Shown here piece after piece: positions 16,911-23,827 of a stretch of DNA of 64,000 nucleotides. Position numbers and translations under genes: made by a program. Origin of the DNA: a virus; IMG/VR virus record IMGVR_UViG_3300032322_002561, positions 62,001 through 126,000 of that record. One strand, given 5' to 3'. Below the pieces are notes generated by a model. The model saw nothing but the letters and a program-made list of their open reading frames with translations, ran no database searches and had not been told where the DNA came from. The first letter of the stretch is position 1, and the number at the start of each line of letters is the position of its first letter.

Positions 16911-17664
16911 CGTCCTTCTCCTTGAGCCAGGTCACTATCTCCCAGGCTCCGTTGTGATGTTCAACTAGAGCGGTCAATGACTCTACCCAGTCGCCATCGT
17001 TCATGTACACCACACCATTTATGGTTTTGATTTCTGCGTGATGTATGTGTCCACAGATCACGCCATCATAGCCCTTTTTACGACAGTAGGTGGCCAGGTT
17101 TACTTCAAACTGGAACACAAAGTCCACGGCCTTTTTGACTCGGTATTTTAGGAACTTGCTTAACGACCAGTAGCCAAAGCCTAGCCTGTGCCGCAACCAG
17201 TTGAATCTGCTGTTGAGATTTAACACGAAATCATACAGTCTGTCGCCTAAAAAGCTGAGCCAGGGTGTGATTCGTGTAATGCCATCAAATAAATCGCCGT
17301 GTGTGACCAGGTAGTGACGTCCGTCCAGGCCAATGTGTTCGGCTTGATTGACCACTTCTATCATGCCAAATCCTATGCCATAAGGTATGAGAGGTCGCAA
17401 AAACTCATCGTGGTTGCCGGCCACGTAGACCACTCGGGTGCCACGTTTGGCATGTCCTAGCACACGTCTTACCACATTGGTATGGCTCTGTTTCCAACGC
17501 CAGCGATTCTGTTGTATCTTCCAGGCATCAATGATGTCACCCACAAGATACAAGGTATCACAGGTGTTGTGTTTGAGAAAGTTGTTGAGCTGTTCAGCCT
17601 TGCAGTCCTTGGTACCAAGGTGTACGTCGCTGATAAAAATAGAACGATAGGTACGGTCTGCCAT
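16840..17664 (-). CDS. plcP: PlcP-like phospholipase C (calcineurin-like phosphoesterase, LpxH-related)
   Basis: A 274-aa metallophosphoesterase with all metal motifs: ISDVHLG (11-17), YLVGDIIDAW (about 39), AGNHDE (about 81), THGDLFD (about 121) and ICGHIHHAEI (about 204). Length and the order YWSLSKFLK..VKKAVDF match the PlcP group, usually annotated as UDP-2,3-diacylglucosamine diphosphatase, which cleaves phosphatidylcholine/PE head groups under phosphate stress. The adjacent Pho box and glycosyltransferase support PlcP over LpxH. The C-terminal 20 residues are Ser/His/Lys-rich and overlap the next gene. Confidence 0.8.
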   Translation of the reverse strand: MADRTYRSIFISDVHLGTKDCKAEQLNNFLKHNTCDTLYLVGDIIDAWKIQQNRWRWKQSHTNVVRRVLGHAKRGTRVVYVAGNHDEFLRPLIPYGIGFGMIEVVNQAEHIGLDGRHYLVTHGDLFDGITRITPWLSFLGDRLYDFVLNLNSRFNWLRHRLGFGYWSLSKFLKYRVKKAVDFVFQFEVNLATYCRKKGYDGVICGHIHHAEIKTINGVVYMNDGDWVESLTALVEHHNGAWEIVTWLKEKDDVVADTDSSTHQQSTRHSRKSKH

Positions 17665-17682
17665 ACATGTATTTACAGATCA

Positions 17683-17715
17683 GTGTGTTACAGTGTTATG
17701 ACAATTTTATCACAG
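17683..17715 (-). promoter_or_regulatory. Tandem PhoB half-sites upstream of the plcP-like gene
   Basis: Minus-strand 11-mers CTGTGATAAAA, TTGTCATAACA and CTGTAACACAC in direct succession, 19 nt before the plcP ATG and overlapping the 3' end of the upstream gene. Same architecture as the pstS box. TGTAAATAC just before the ATG could be a -10 or late element. Confidence 0.78.
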
Positions 17716-18001
17716 CCAAGAGTGCTTCGTTGGCATCCCAAAACGCCCAATACCAGCGTTGATGTGTGTCGTTGTCCAGGAATATGGGTTCGGCTTGGTA
17801 GCCTAGATCTCGAATATCGTTGTCCATGGCTTCCCAGGTTGACCACGCAAAGCCACGCTGACCCACTCTGCGATTGCGGTCCACGGGATCAACTACCAGC
17901 ACCGACGCAGGTGGATTGTCATAGTAACGCTGTTCTTGTTTGTTGCGTTCGTAGTAGGGAATGTGGCGATCAAGCCAGGTGGGCCATGATACAGCTTGCA
18001 T
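17696..18001 (-). CDS. Phage hypothetical protein
   Basis: A 101-aa protein rich in Trp and Asp/Arg, with VLVVDPVDRNRRVG in the centre. The end WDANEALLAVIKLS is loosely like the small-protein array signature. It starts directly after the DUF2061 gene; the plcP Pho box overlaps its 3' end. Function unknown. Confidence 0.65.
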   Translation of the reverse strand: MQAVSWPTWLDRHIPYYERNKQEQRYYDNPPASVLVVDPVDRNRRVGQRGFAWSTWEAMDNDIRDLGYQAEPIFLDNDTHQRWYWAFWDANEALLAVIKLS

Positions 18002-18202
18002 TCACTGTCGGCCCCACGAGATATGTGCCCAGAGTCGATCATACAGGTAGTATGACGTCATCCAGACACAGTTTATCGCTATGGTAGGAACCAGAGCCTC
18101 GGCGAAACTTTGACCTGTGATCAACAACATCACGTAGGTGCTGAGCAAGACCCAGCACCGGTAGATCAAGGTTTTTACCAAGGTCCGTGTTCGTGTTTCC
18201 AA
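18002..18202 (-). CDS. DUF2061-like membrane protein
   Basis: A 66-aa protein. TRTLVKTLIYRCWVLLSTY and the final YYLYDRLWAHISWG match the DUF2061 family pattern of two membrane helices with conserved Tyr-Tyr and Trp. Function of the family unknown. Located directly after the rubrerythrin gene, 2 nt gap. Confidence 0.68.
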   Translation of the reverse strand: METRTRTLVKTLIYRCWVLLSTYVMLLITGQSFAEALVPTIAINCVWMTSYYLYDRLWAHISWGRQ

Positions 18203-18204
18203 GA

Positions 18205-18642
18205 TTACGAGTTGGCCTTGTGAGCTTCGAGTGTCTTGGTAAACTTGTTGGCGTGGCTACGTTCTGCCTTGGCCAAGGTCTCAAACCAGTCAGCGATCTC
18301 GTCAAAGCCTTCATCGCGTGCTTCTTTGGCCATGCCAGGATACATGTCTGAATACTCATGTGTTTCACCATGGATGGCAGCTTCAAGAGCTTCGGCCACA
18401 GTGCTGGCAGGCATGCTGGTACCAGGTTCACCAGCACCACCCGTGATCAAGTACTCCATGTGACCATGGGCGTGACCTGTTTCACCTTCTGCGGTGGAGC
18501 GGAATACAGCTGCCACATCTGGTGCACCAGCGATGTCAGCCATGTTTGCGAAATACAAATAACGACGGTTTGCTTGGCTCTCACCAGCAAATGCTTCTTT
18601 GAGATTGGTCTCAGTACGGGTTCCTTTTACGGATTTTGGCAT
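18205..18642 (-). CDS. Rubrerythrin-like ferritin-family protein
   Basis: A 145-aa four-helix diiron protein: [15 protein letters not shown] (Glu ligand near residue 17), [30 protein letters not shown] and [11 protein letters not shown] give the paired ExxH/E ligands. The usual C-terminal rubredoxin domain is missing, as in short rubrerythrins. It would reduce peroxide and protect against oxidative stress. Own promoter (18689-18717) and AAGGAG ribosome site. With the Dps at 61354 it is the second iron/oxidative-stress protein here. Confidence 0.9.
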   Translation of the reverse strand: MPKSVKGTRTETNLKEAFAGESQANRRYLYFANMADIAGAPDVAAVFRSTAEGETGHAHGHMEYLITGGAGEPGTSMPASTVAEALEAAIHGETHEYSDMYPGMAKEARDEGFDEIADWFETLAKAERSHANKFTKTLEAHKANS

Positions 18643-18688
18643 GTTTACTTCTCCTTTTTAAATGAAAGTAGTGATACTACTGAATAAT

Positions 18689-18717
18689 AGTATAACTTTA
18701 TTTAAACCTATTGTCAA
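18689..18717 (-). promoter_or_regulatory. Sigma70-like promoter
   Basis: Minus-strand -35 TTGACA (18712-18717), 17-bp spacer, -10 TATACT (18689-18694), upstream of rubrerythrin. Confidence 0.8.
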
Positions 18718-18759
18718 GTAGATTTAATAGATTGTGTCTATAGTTTGTTGAATATATTT

Positions 18760-19815
18760 TTATGACTTTTTTGGTCCAACGTATTCATGACTATAGCATA
18801 TTCGGCCAGCATCACGCACTGTAGTGGTGCCACCGTAGCCGGGCATTTTTCTAGCACTTCCGTCTTTGAGCAGGTAGCTTCCTAATCGGCTCTTTTTGTT
18901 GGTCGATGTCGGACGCCACAAAGGACTTTTTTCCCGGTGCTCGCCAAAACTGGGATGGGCTGTTTTTGAAAAATATCTTAGTCCGCGATCCACATAAATT
19001 TGGGCTATGGCATCACTAAAGGCAGTACCTATGCCCAGGCCTTGAAACTCTGGTAACACCACGGTTCTATGGCCACGCCAATAACTGTGTATGTCACGGT
19101 TAGTTGAATGTATGGCAGCGTGAAATGCCACAGGCTTGTCACCTATGAGTCCCAGGTAGCAGTGAACGCTACGACTCATTCTGGTGTCTAGATAGTGATA
19201 CTTACTGAAACGTCGCCAATCGTCCGGAGTTGTGCCTCGGATATGGAGTGTAATTTCTGGTCTCCCCAATCGAAGATGAAGTGACCTCCGTTGAGTTAAT
19301 TCCTGCTGGTCAGTGTCATAGATGTAATCTGGATCCAACCAGTCCGTGATGTCTCGGTGACAGCTGGCAATATACAAGGTACCTGGATTCTGGTCGTAGT
19401 ATCGTCTCACACTGTAGGCCAAGGCCTTGGCTGTGTCTCGATCTACTACACTTGTAAACTCATCTATGCACTGAATGCCTTGGTCCAAGGCCATGGCCAT
19501 TTCAAATCTGTGATACTCACCATTGCTGAGTGTGCCTGGCGGTCTGAACCACGCTGGTATGCTACGAAGCCCGCAAGCTAACAGTAGTTCTTCGCCACGT
19601 TCTGCGGTTGAAAAGTTTTCTATTACCGAGCTACACGGGCTCACAGTCACAGCCTGACGGGCTCCAAGACTGCGCAGGATTGTGCTTTTGCCCGAACCCG
19701 AAGTGCCCACAATCAACACGATGCCGTCGGTGGGTAATTTGGGTATGTTTATTGGAATTTCTTTGTAATCTTTGATGTCGTATCTAGTACGAATCTCATC
19801 AAGATAGTTGTTCAT
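18760..19815 (-). CDS. ABC-type ATPase fused to a GNAT acetyltransferase
   Basis: A 351-aa fusion. Residues about 30-175 form an ABC-like NTPase: Walker A GTSGSGKST, signature LSNGEYHRFEMA, Walker B IQCIDEFTSVVD and an H-loop in YIASCHRD. Residues about 185-350 are a GNAT domain with the acetyl-CoA loop LPEFQGLGIGTAFSD. No membrane part exists, so it is not a transporter. Such fusions occur in phages and archaea; substrate unknown, possibly a protein or nucleic acid modifier. Confidence 0.85.
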   Translation of the reverse strand: MNNYLDEIRTRYDIKDYKEIPINIPKLPTDGIVLIVGTSGSGKSTILRSLGARQAVTVSPCSSVIENFSTAERGEELLLACGLRSIPAWFRPPGTLSNGEYHRFEMAMALDQGIQCIDEFTSVVDRDTAKALAYSVRRYYDQNPGTLYIASCHRDITDWLDPDYIYDTDQQELTQRRSLHLRLGRPEITLHIRGTTPDDWRRFSKYHYLDTRMSRSVHCYLGLIGDKPVAFHAAIHSTNRDIHSYWRGHRTVVLPEFQGLGIGTAFSDAIAQIYVDRGLRYFSKTAHPSFGEHREKSPLWRPTSTNKKSRLGSYLLKDGSARKMPGYGGTTTVRDAGRICYSHEYVGPKKS

Positions 19816-20076
19816 TCATCGACCTCGTCCGGCTGATCGTGTAGGTGGTTTTTTGCCAATCACTGGAGCACGTTGTTTTCCAGCTTTCTTTTCTGCCACT
19901 GGAGCTTCATCGTTTTCCATGTGGTGCGTGCCTTGTTTCTTGGCCAAGGCCTTTTTGAGAGTGTCGCTCATTTTGCTCATTTCACGTTCCTTTCGCTTTT
20001 GATCCAATCTATTCAACAAGGCCAACAGTTGCTCACGAGTCAGCATCTTGCCCCAAGTAGTGTTTTTTGTTGACAT
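19816..20076 (-). CDS. Small basic hypothetical protein
   Basis: An 86-aa protein, highly basic, with a helical REQLLALLNRLDQKRKE region and a Lys/Arg/Pro tail. I start it at MSTKN (20076), because the longer frame would run into the tRNA-Thr gene. Possibly nucleic acid binding; no family recognised. Confidence 0.6.
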   Translation of the reverse strand: MSTKNTTWGKMLTREQLLALLNRLDQKRKEREMSKMSDTLKKALAKKQGTHHMENDEAPVAEKKAGKQRAPVIGKKPPTRSAGRGR

Positions 20077-20082
20077 GTTAGT

Positions 20083-20158
20083 TGGTGCTGGAGAAAGGAA
20101 TCGAACCCTCGACATCCTGATTACAAATCAGGCGCTCTACCGTCTGAGCTACTCCAGC
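20083..20158 (-). tRNA. tRNA-Thr(TGT)
   Basis: Cloverleaf on the minus strand: acceptor GCTGGAG/CTCCAGC, anticodon loop TTTGTAA with anticodon TGT, T-loop TTCGATT, encoded CCA (20083-20085). Confidence 0.95.
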
Positions 20159-20168
20159 ATAAAATTTA

Positions 20169-20381
20169 TTACACAGATGCTTCTTCTTTCACTTCTACTG
20201 CATGTTCTACATAGCCAGGTCTGCATTTTAATAAATCAATGCGACGTTGTATTTTGGCTTTTCGTTTGTTTTGTTGTGTTTTTTCTTTTAGATCAGTCAA
20301 CTGCTTGACGCTGAGACTGATGATTTTGACTTGACCCGACTTGGTATATCCTGGTTTACGACGATTGAGTTTTTTTGCCAT
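20169..20381 (-). CDS. Small basic hypothetical protein
   Basis: A 70-aa Lys/Arg-rich protein (MAKKLNRRKPGYTKSG) with a helical centre. Possibly RNA or DNA binding from composition only. Adjacent to the tRNA-Thr gene. Confidence 0.6.
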   Translation of the reverse strand: MAKKLNRRKPGYTKSGQVKIISLSVKQLTDLKEKTQQNKRKAKIQRRIDLLKCRPGYVEHAVEVKEEASV

Positions 20382-20398
20382 GATTGTGATCCTGTTTG

Positions 20399-21382
20399 TT
20401 AGATATGCTTACTTATAATTCTGTTCTCAAGGCCAACAAAGTTTAGTAACTGTTCAGCCCAGAGTTGATGTGATTTTTCAGTGGGATGACACGTGGCTTG
20501 ATTGTGATTGAGTGGGTTAGATTTCAACCAAGCCCAGCAAGCATCTGCACGTGTTACCTGATCAATCATGTATTCTCGATAATTGGAAAAGTAACCTTCG
20601 GGATCGTTGAGTCGATTAAAAGCTATACCACTAGCTGCGCCACTGATCAAAATTTGATCCAGTGTAATTGTCTTGTGGTCTTGATTGTTTTTTTCATTGT
20701 GATGGTAATTTATTTCAATCCAGGATTGTAAACTATCAAGCTCACTGTTGGTGGTGCTTGGTAAATCCACGGTAAAATTTCTTCCTACAATCAAGTCACA
20801 AGAAATATTCTCCCTCAGTTTGGCCAGCAGATCATACACAAACTGTTCTTCCTGTTCAAGATATTGCGTGACATCAGTTGGCACAGTTTTGCCCAATGCT
20901 TTATAGAAAGCACTGTTTCTACCGGTTTCTGTCAAGGTGGTGAACACAAATATGCGGTTATATCTAGAAAGATCAATGGGAGGTTTTATTGTGCAATGAC
21001 GAACAAGTTGTGACTCTATGTCTGTATCGGCATGTGCATCTGTGACCAGTTCGGGCCATCCAGGATCACGAATCAAATTGTAGTTTTCCTGAGTCAAAAA
21101 AGGAGTATGGTGTCCCAGTACATAGTTGTACAAGGCACACACAATGTCCAAATTGCCGCCACCGCATTTGCCCCAGTTAAACCAATCAGCATCAAGGTGA
21201 TCTGCAAGTCGCCTGCCATAACATTGTGCCAGCCTTGCATCATAGTCATCTATGTCTTTGTCATGGGCAATGGTACCAAGACTGTCACCAAATGTCCAGG
21301 AATCGCCCACTGATATTACAAGATTAGGACGATCCCGCACCAGTTGCAAGGTCAAATTCTGATGTCTAAACGACGGCATCAT
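20399..21382 (-). CDS. SGNH/GDSL-like hydrolase family protein
   Basis: A 327-aa protein. ISVGDSWTFGDS near residue 24 is the block I GDS motif, NWGKCGGGNLD contains the Gly and Asn-type blocks, and CHPTEKSHQLWAEQLL near the C-terminus holds the final His. SGNH enzymes are esterases, often de-O-acetylating glycans. One of four such proteins in the window (35414, 36657, 40191). The start follows the upstream stop directly (TAAATG). Substrate unknown. Confidence 0.72.
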   Translation of the reverse strand: MMPSFRHQNLTLQLVRDRPNLVISVGDSWTFGDSLGTIAHDKDIDDYDARLAQCYGRRLADHLDADWFNWGKCGGGNLDIVCALYNYVLGHHTPFLTQENYNLIRDPGWPELVTDAHADTDIESQLVRHCTIKPPIDLSRYNRIFVFTTLTETGRNSAFYKALGKTVPTDVTQYLEQEEQFVYDLLAKLRENISCDLIVGRNFTVDLPSTTNSELDSLQSWIEINYHHNEKNNQDHKTITLDQILISGAASGIAFNRLNDPEGYFSNYREYMIDQVTRADACWAWLKSNPLNHNQATCHPTEKSHQLWAEQLLNFVGLENRIISKHI

Positions 21383-21544
21383 TTAGTATTTGAGTCTGGC
21401 CTGTGTGTTAAAAGCTTTAGTAATGCGATGGGCAACACGTCTATGTTCCATGATCTGCCGTGTAGCATGCTCACGTTTTTCGCTTTTTGACCATTGACCG
21501 GCAATGGTACGACTTAATTCACCTGCTGATTGACGTTTTCCCAT
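21383..21544 (-). CDS. Small basic protein (53 aa)
   Basis: A short gene between the omega-like gene and the SGNH gene; begins MGKRQSAGELSR and is Arg/His/Lys-rich throughout. Its stop abuts the next ATG (TAAATG), and its ATG lies 2 nt before the omega-like stop, which supports an operon. Function unknown. Confidence 0.6.
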   Translation of the reverse strand: MGKRQSAGELSRTIAGQWSKSEKREHATRQIMEHRRVAHRITKAFNTQARLKY

Positions 21545-21545
21545 G

Positions 21546-21770
21546 TTAGCGCACCTTGCTCAAGTAATCAACCATGCTGAACTGCCCGCTCTGTACTTCT
21601 TTGAGTGCGTCAATAGGAGTGACCCATGAGTTGGTTTCTCGGGCACGACGTTTCATTTCTCGCAAGCGTTGGCTGGCGGCTATGACCAAGTCATACCGTC
21701 CCGCACCACTCTTTTCAATACAGCGTTCAATATCAATTTCGCCACTGCGGCTTTCAATACGTGTGCTCAT
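21546..21770 (-). CDS. RNA polymerase omega (RpoZ)-like protein
   Basis: A 74-aa protein starting MSTRIE. IEKSGAGRYDLVIAASQRL followed by R-E-M-K-R-R and later IDALKEVQSGQ matches the core of bacterial omega (RYDLVLxAAxRARxL, then xxALxEIxxG). Omega helps fold and assemble beta' and influences promoter choice. A phage copy could tune host RNA polymerase. Strong promoter immediately upstream (21792-21820). Confidence 0.75.
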   Translation of the reverse strand: MSTRIESRSGEIDIERCIEKSGAGRYDLVIAASQRLREMKRRARETNSWVTPIDALKEVQSGQFSMVDYLSKVR

Positions 21771-21791
21771 GATTTCTCCAATTAAAAGTTT

Positions 21792-21820
21792 ATTATATAA
21801 CAATTTTTTTTGTTTGTCAA
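21792..21820 (-). promoter_or_regulatory. Sigma70-like promoter
   Basis: Minus-strand -35 TTGACA (21815-21820), 17-bp spacer, -10 TATAAT (21792-21797). The -35 directly abuts the CCA end of tRNA-Leu, so tRNA and omega-like gene are tightly joined. Confidence 0.8.
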
Positions 21821-21898
21821 TGGTGCCCCGGGAAGGATTTGAACCTTCAACAGCTCCCTTCTGAGGAGAGTGCGTCTACCAGATTGCGCCACCGGGGT
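21821..21898 (-). tRNA. tRNA-Leu(CAG), short variable region
   Basis: Anticodon loop CTCAGAA. The D-arm (3-bp stem, AATCTGGTAGA loop) is of the class II leucine type, but only 5 nt (CTGTT) separate the anticodon and T stems. Acceptor pairs except A1xC72. T-loop TTCAAAT, CCA encoded. Confidence 0.82.
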
Positions 21899-21904
21899 CG
21901 TCCT

Positions 21905-22498
21905 TTACGTGGCTGTTTGTGTGGTACCATTTCCATTTTTAAAACCGATCACACCACCCTCGTCACGGATGCGTTTGAGCACATCTTCAAACAAGATAGG
22001 TGCGAAATCGGTTTGTTCCACACACACGCAATGATACCTGGTATCAATCACGTCGGTTTGTTTGCCATTGAAACCTGTGTGCATGACACGATTGGCATGC
22101 AGGTGTCCGTGGATGTTGACACCAAAACGTCCCAGACTTTCTGTGTGGATGGGAATATGGCTCAGGATCATTCCGTTCATGACATGATATGCACGCAGTT
22201 CACGGAAGTGCTCGCGATATTCTTCATCACGGAAGATGTCGTGGTTACCACGGATCAAGACCTTGTCACCGTTGAGCCTGCGCATGATGCCCAGAGCTTT
22301 CCTGTTGATCACAACATCGCCCAAGTGATAGACCTTGTCTGTGGGTCCGACACGCTCGTTCCAGGCTTTGACCATGAACTCATCCATTTCGTCGGGATCG
22401 TCCCAAGGTCTCAGCTTGGTCACACCATCGTTACGGGTAAAGCGACATACACCTGCGTGACCAAAGTGCGTGTCGCTGATTAAAAATACTGCTGGCAT
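21905..22498 (-). CDS. Calcineurin-like metallophosphoesterase
   Basis: A 197-aa phosphoesterase: ISDTHFGH (6-13), YHLGDVVIN, LIRGNHDIFRD, ILSHIPIH and NIHGHLHAN give the full dimetal site. Short single-domain form common in phages, often near RNA or nucleotide metabolism genes. Distinct from the PlcP-like protein at 16840. Substrate unknown. Confidence 0.85.
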   Translation of the reverse strand: MPAVFLISDTHFGHAGVCRFTRNDGVTKLRPWDDPDEMDEFMVKAWNERVGPTDKVYHLGDVVINRKALGIMRRLNGDKVLIRGNHDIFRDEEYREHFRELRAYHVMNGMILSHIPIHTESLGRFGVNIHGHLHANRVMHTGFNGKQTDVIDTRYHCVCVEQTDFAPILFEDVLKRIRDEGGVIGFKNGNGTTQTAT

Positions 22499-22521
22499 AT
22501 TCGCCTCCTTTCTTATTTAAG

Positions 22522-22598
22522 TGGTACGGATGGAGGGACTCGAACCCTCAAAACTCGGATTTTAAGTCCGATACGTATACCTATTCCGTCACATCCGT
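22522..22598 (-). tRNA. tRNA-Leu(TAA), short variable region
   Basis: Acceptor ACGGATG/CATCCGT, anticodon loop CTTAAAA, D-stem of 3 bp, 5-nt variable region (GTTTT) instead of a long arm, T-loop TTCGAGT, encoded CCA. Confidence 0.88.
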
Positions 22599-22605
22599 AT
22601 CTAAT

Positions 22606-22646
22606 TCTCGGATTCAACGCAGGCGGATTAGGCCAGACTTTATAGT
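22606..22646 (-). pseudogene. tRNA-Pro remnant
   Basis: The minus strand contains a 23-nt segment (AAAGTCTGG...CCTGC) differing by one base from the D-arm/anticodon-stem of the intact tRNA-Pro at 25021-25099, joined to a T-arm-like TTGAATCC. The anticodon loop is deleted. Confidence 0.7.
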
Positions 22647-22654
22647 GTGAATTG

Positions 22655-22728
22655 TGGAGCGGGATAAGGGAATCGAACCCTTGACCGAAGATTGGAAATC
22701 TGCTGTTTTGCCCCTAAACTAATCCCGC
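22655..22728 (-). tRNA. tRNA-Gly(TCC)
   Basis: Acceptor GCGGGAT, anticodon loop TTTCCAA, T-loop TTCGATT, T73 and encoded CCA. One C-T mismatch in the anticodon stem (GCAGA/TCTTC). Confidence 0.9.
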
Positions 22729-22732
22729 AAAA

Positions 22733-23827
22733 TTAGAATGTTTTTGGCAGTTTGATGATAGATCTTTTTTCACCCTGGCGTTTGACATCTAGAGTGGCAC
22801 AGTGTATACCACTGTCCCAGTACAAAAAGTGTCTTTGCTCACACACATGGCAGTCAATACCATGTGTTTTTAAGAATGCGAACAGATCCGGCATGTGTTG
22901 TGCAAATATTACATTGTGTCGATCAATTACCAAGACATTCAAATCAAAACACACCTGTTGGATGTACCCTCTCCAATTTTCTAAATAAGCATCTACCCAA
23001 TCTAGATCATGTCTGTTTTGTGCCTTGGAAAAATCTTTGATGTATTGCTGTCGTGATCGACCTTGACGCACAAACTTTGAAACATCGATCAAGCGTTTGC
23101 CTCGCAATACCAACGGAACCCACTCCACACCTGAATGAATTACAGTTTCGTCATCGATCATGAAAAATCCATGATCGATGTGACCAAAGTTGTTGCCACG
23201 TGCATGAGTATTGGGTACAATGTTGAAGTCAGGTAGATTTCTGCGTATCCAGTCAAGCCCTCTCTGTGTTCCTGGGCCGTTTATGTTTACGATCACACTG
23301 TCTCCAACACTGAACATGGTGGCTGTGTGCCACAACAATCTATCTACTAATTTTTGGCGATACGTGCTGCCGGCCATGTCCACATAGTATAGATCCTGCA
23401 TGGTCAAGTCTGACAGCATAGGTGCAGGTTGACTGACCCAGTTGTAGCCTTGATCAAACAAATTCTGAAAAATTTGATAGTAGCCGAGTCCATCAAAATA
23501 TCTGTCGGTCAAACTGGTGTAAGTCTGCAGTATGGTCGATCCCTGTACCTTGTACTGATCACGGGGGACCACAGGACTCATTGGAAAACTTATCTTGAAT
23601 TCCGGTAGAACTACACCGTTGTCATAGGCATATACCTTGGGTCTATGCACCTTGATATTGCCTTGATGTAAAAATTTTGCCAGATTGTCCAGATCTTGTT
23701 TGGTTTCTTCTAGTATTTGATAAAATCCTTGTGGATTCTTGTCGACAAAAAAAGCAGACACATCACTGGGTTGATAGATATCACCAACTATGACTTCTTG
23801 CAGTGGATCATATTCTGTAAAAATCAT
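22733..23827 (-). CDS. Glycine amidinotransferase-like protein
   Basis: A 364-aa protein of the amidinotransferase (AGAT) fold, which transfers an amidino group from arginine through a catalytic Cys. GHIDHGFFMID (about 215) contains the His/Asp pair, and SGIHCATLDVKR near the C-terminus holds the catalytic His-Cys. N-terminal EYDPLQEVIVGD is typical. It overlaps the class III aminotransferase by 20 bp, so the two may modify one amine substrate. Confidence 0.8.
   Translation of the reverse strand: MIFTEYDPLQEVIVGDIYQPSDVSAFFVDKNPQGFYQILEETKQDLDNLAKFLHQGNIKVHRPKVYAYDNGVVLPEFKISFPMSPVVPRDQYKVQGSTILQTYTSLTDRYFDGLGYYQIFQNLFDQGYNWVSQPAPMLSDLTMQDLYYVDMAGSTYRQKLVDRLLWHTATMFSVGDSVIVNINGPGTQRGLDWIRRNLPDFNIVPNTHARGNNFGHIDHGFFMIDDETVIHSGVEWVPLVLRGKRLIDVSKFVRQGRSRQQYIKDFSKAQNRHDLDWVDAYLENWRGYIQQVCFDLNVLVIDRHNVIFAQHMPDLFAFLKTHGIDCHVCEQRHFLYWDSGIHCATLDVKRQGEKRSIIKLPKTF

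Noticed and set aside
16840-17664. LpxH (lipid A biosynthesis) as first choice
   Set aside because: Motifs are shared, but length, mid-domain pattern, Pho boxes and the glycosyltransferase neighbour fit PlcP better; LpxH remains possible.
18039-18440. 133-aa frame on the minus strand
   Set aside because: Out of frame with rubrerythrin and the DUF2061 gene, both of which have clear motifs and starts.
21839-22483. 214-aa open frame on the + strand
   Set aside because: Overlaps a tRNA and a metallophosphoesterase with complete metal motifs on the other strand; codon shadow.
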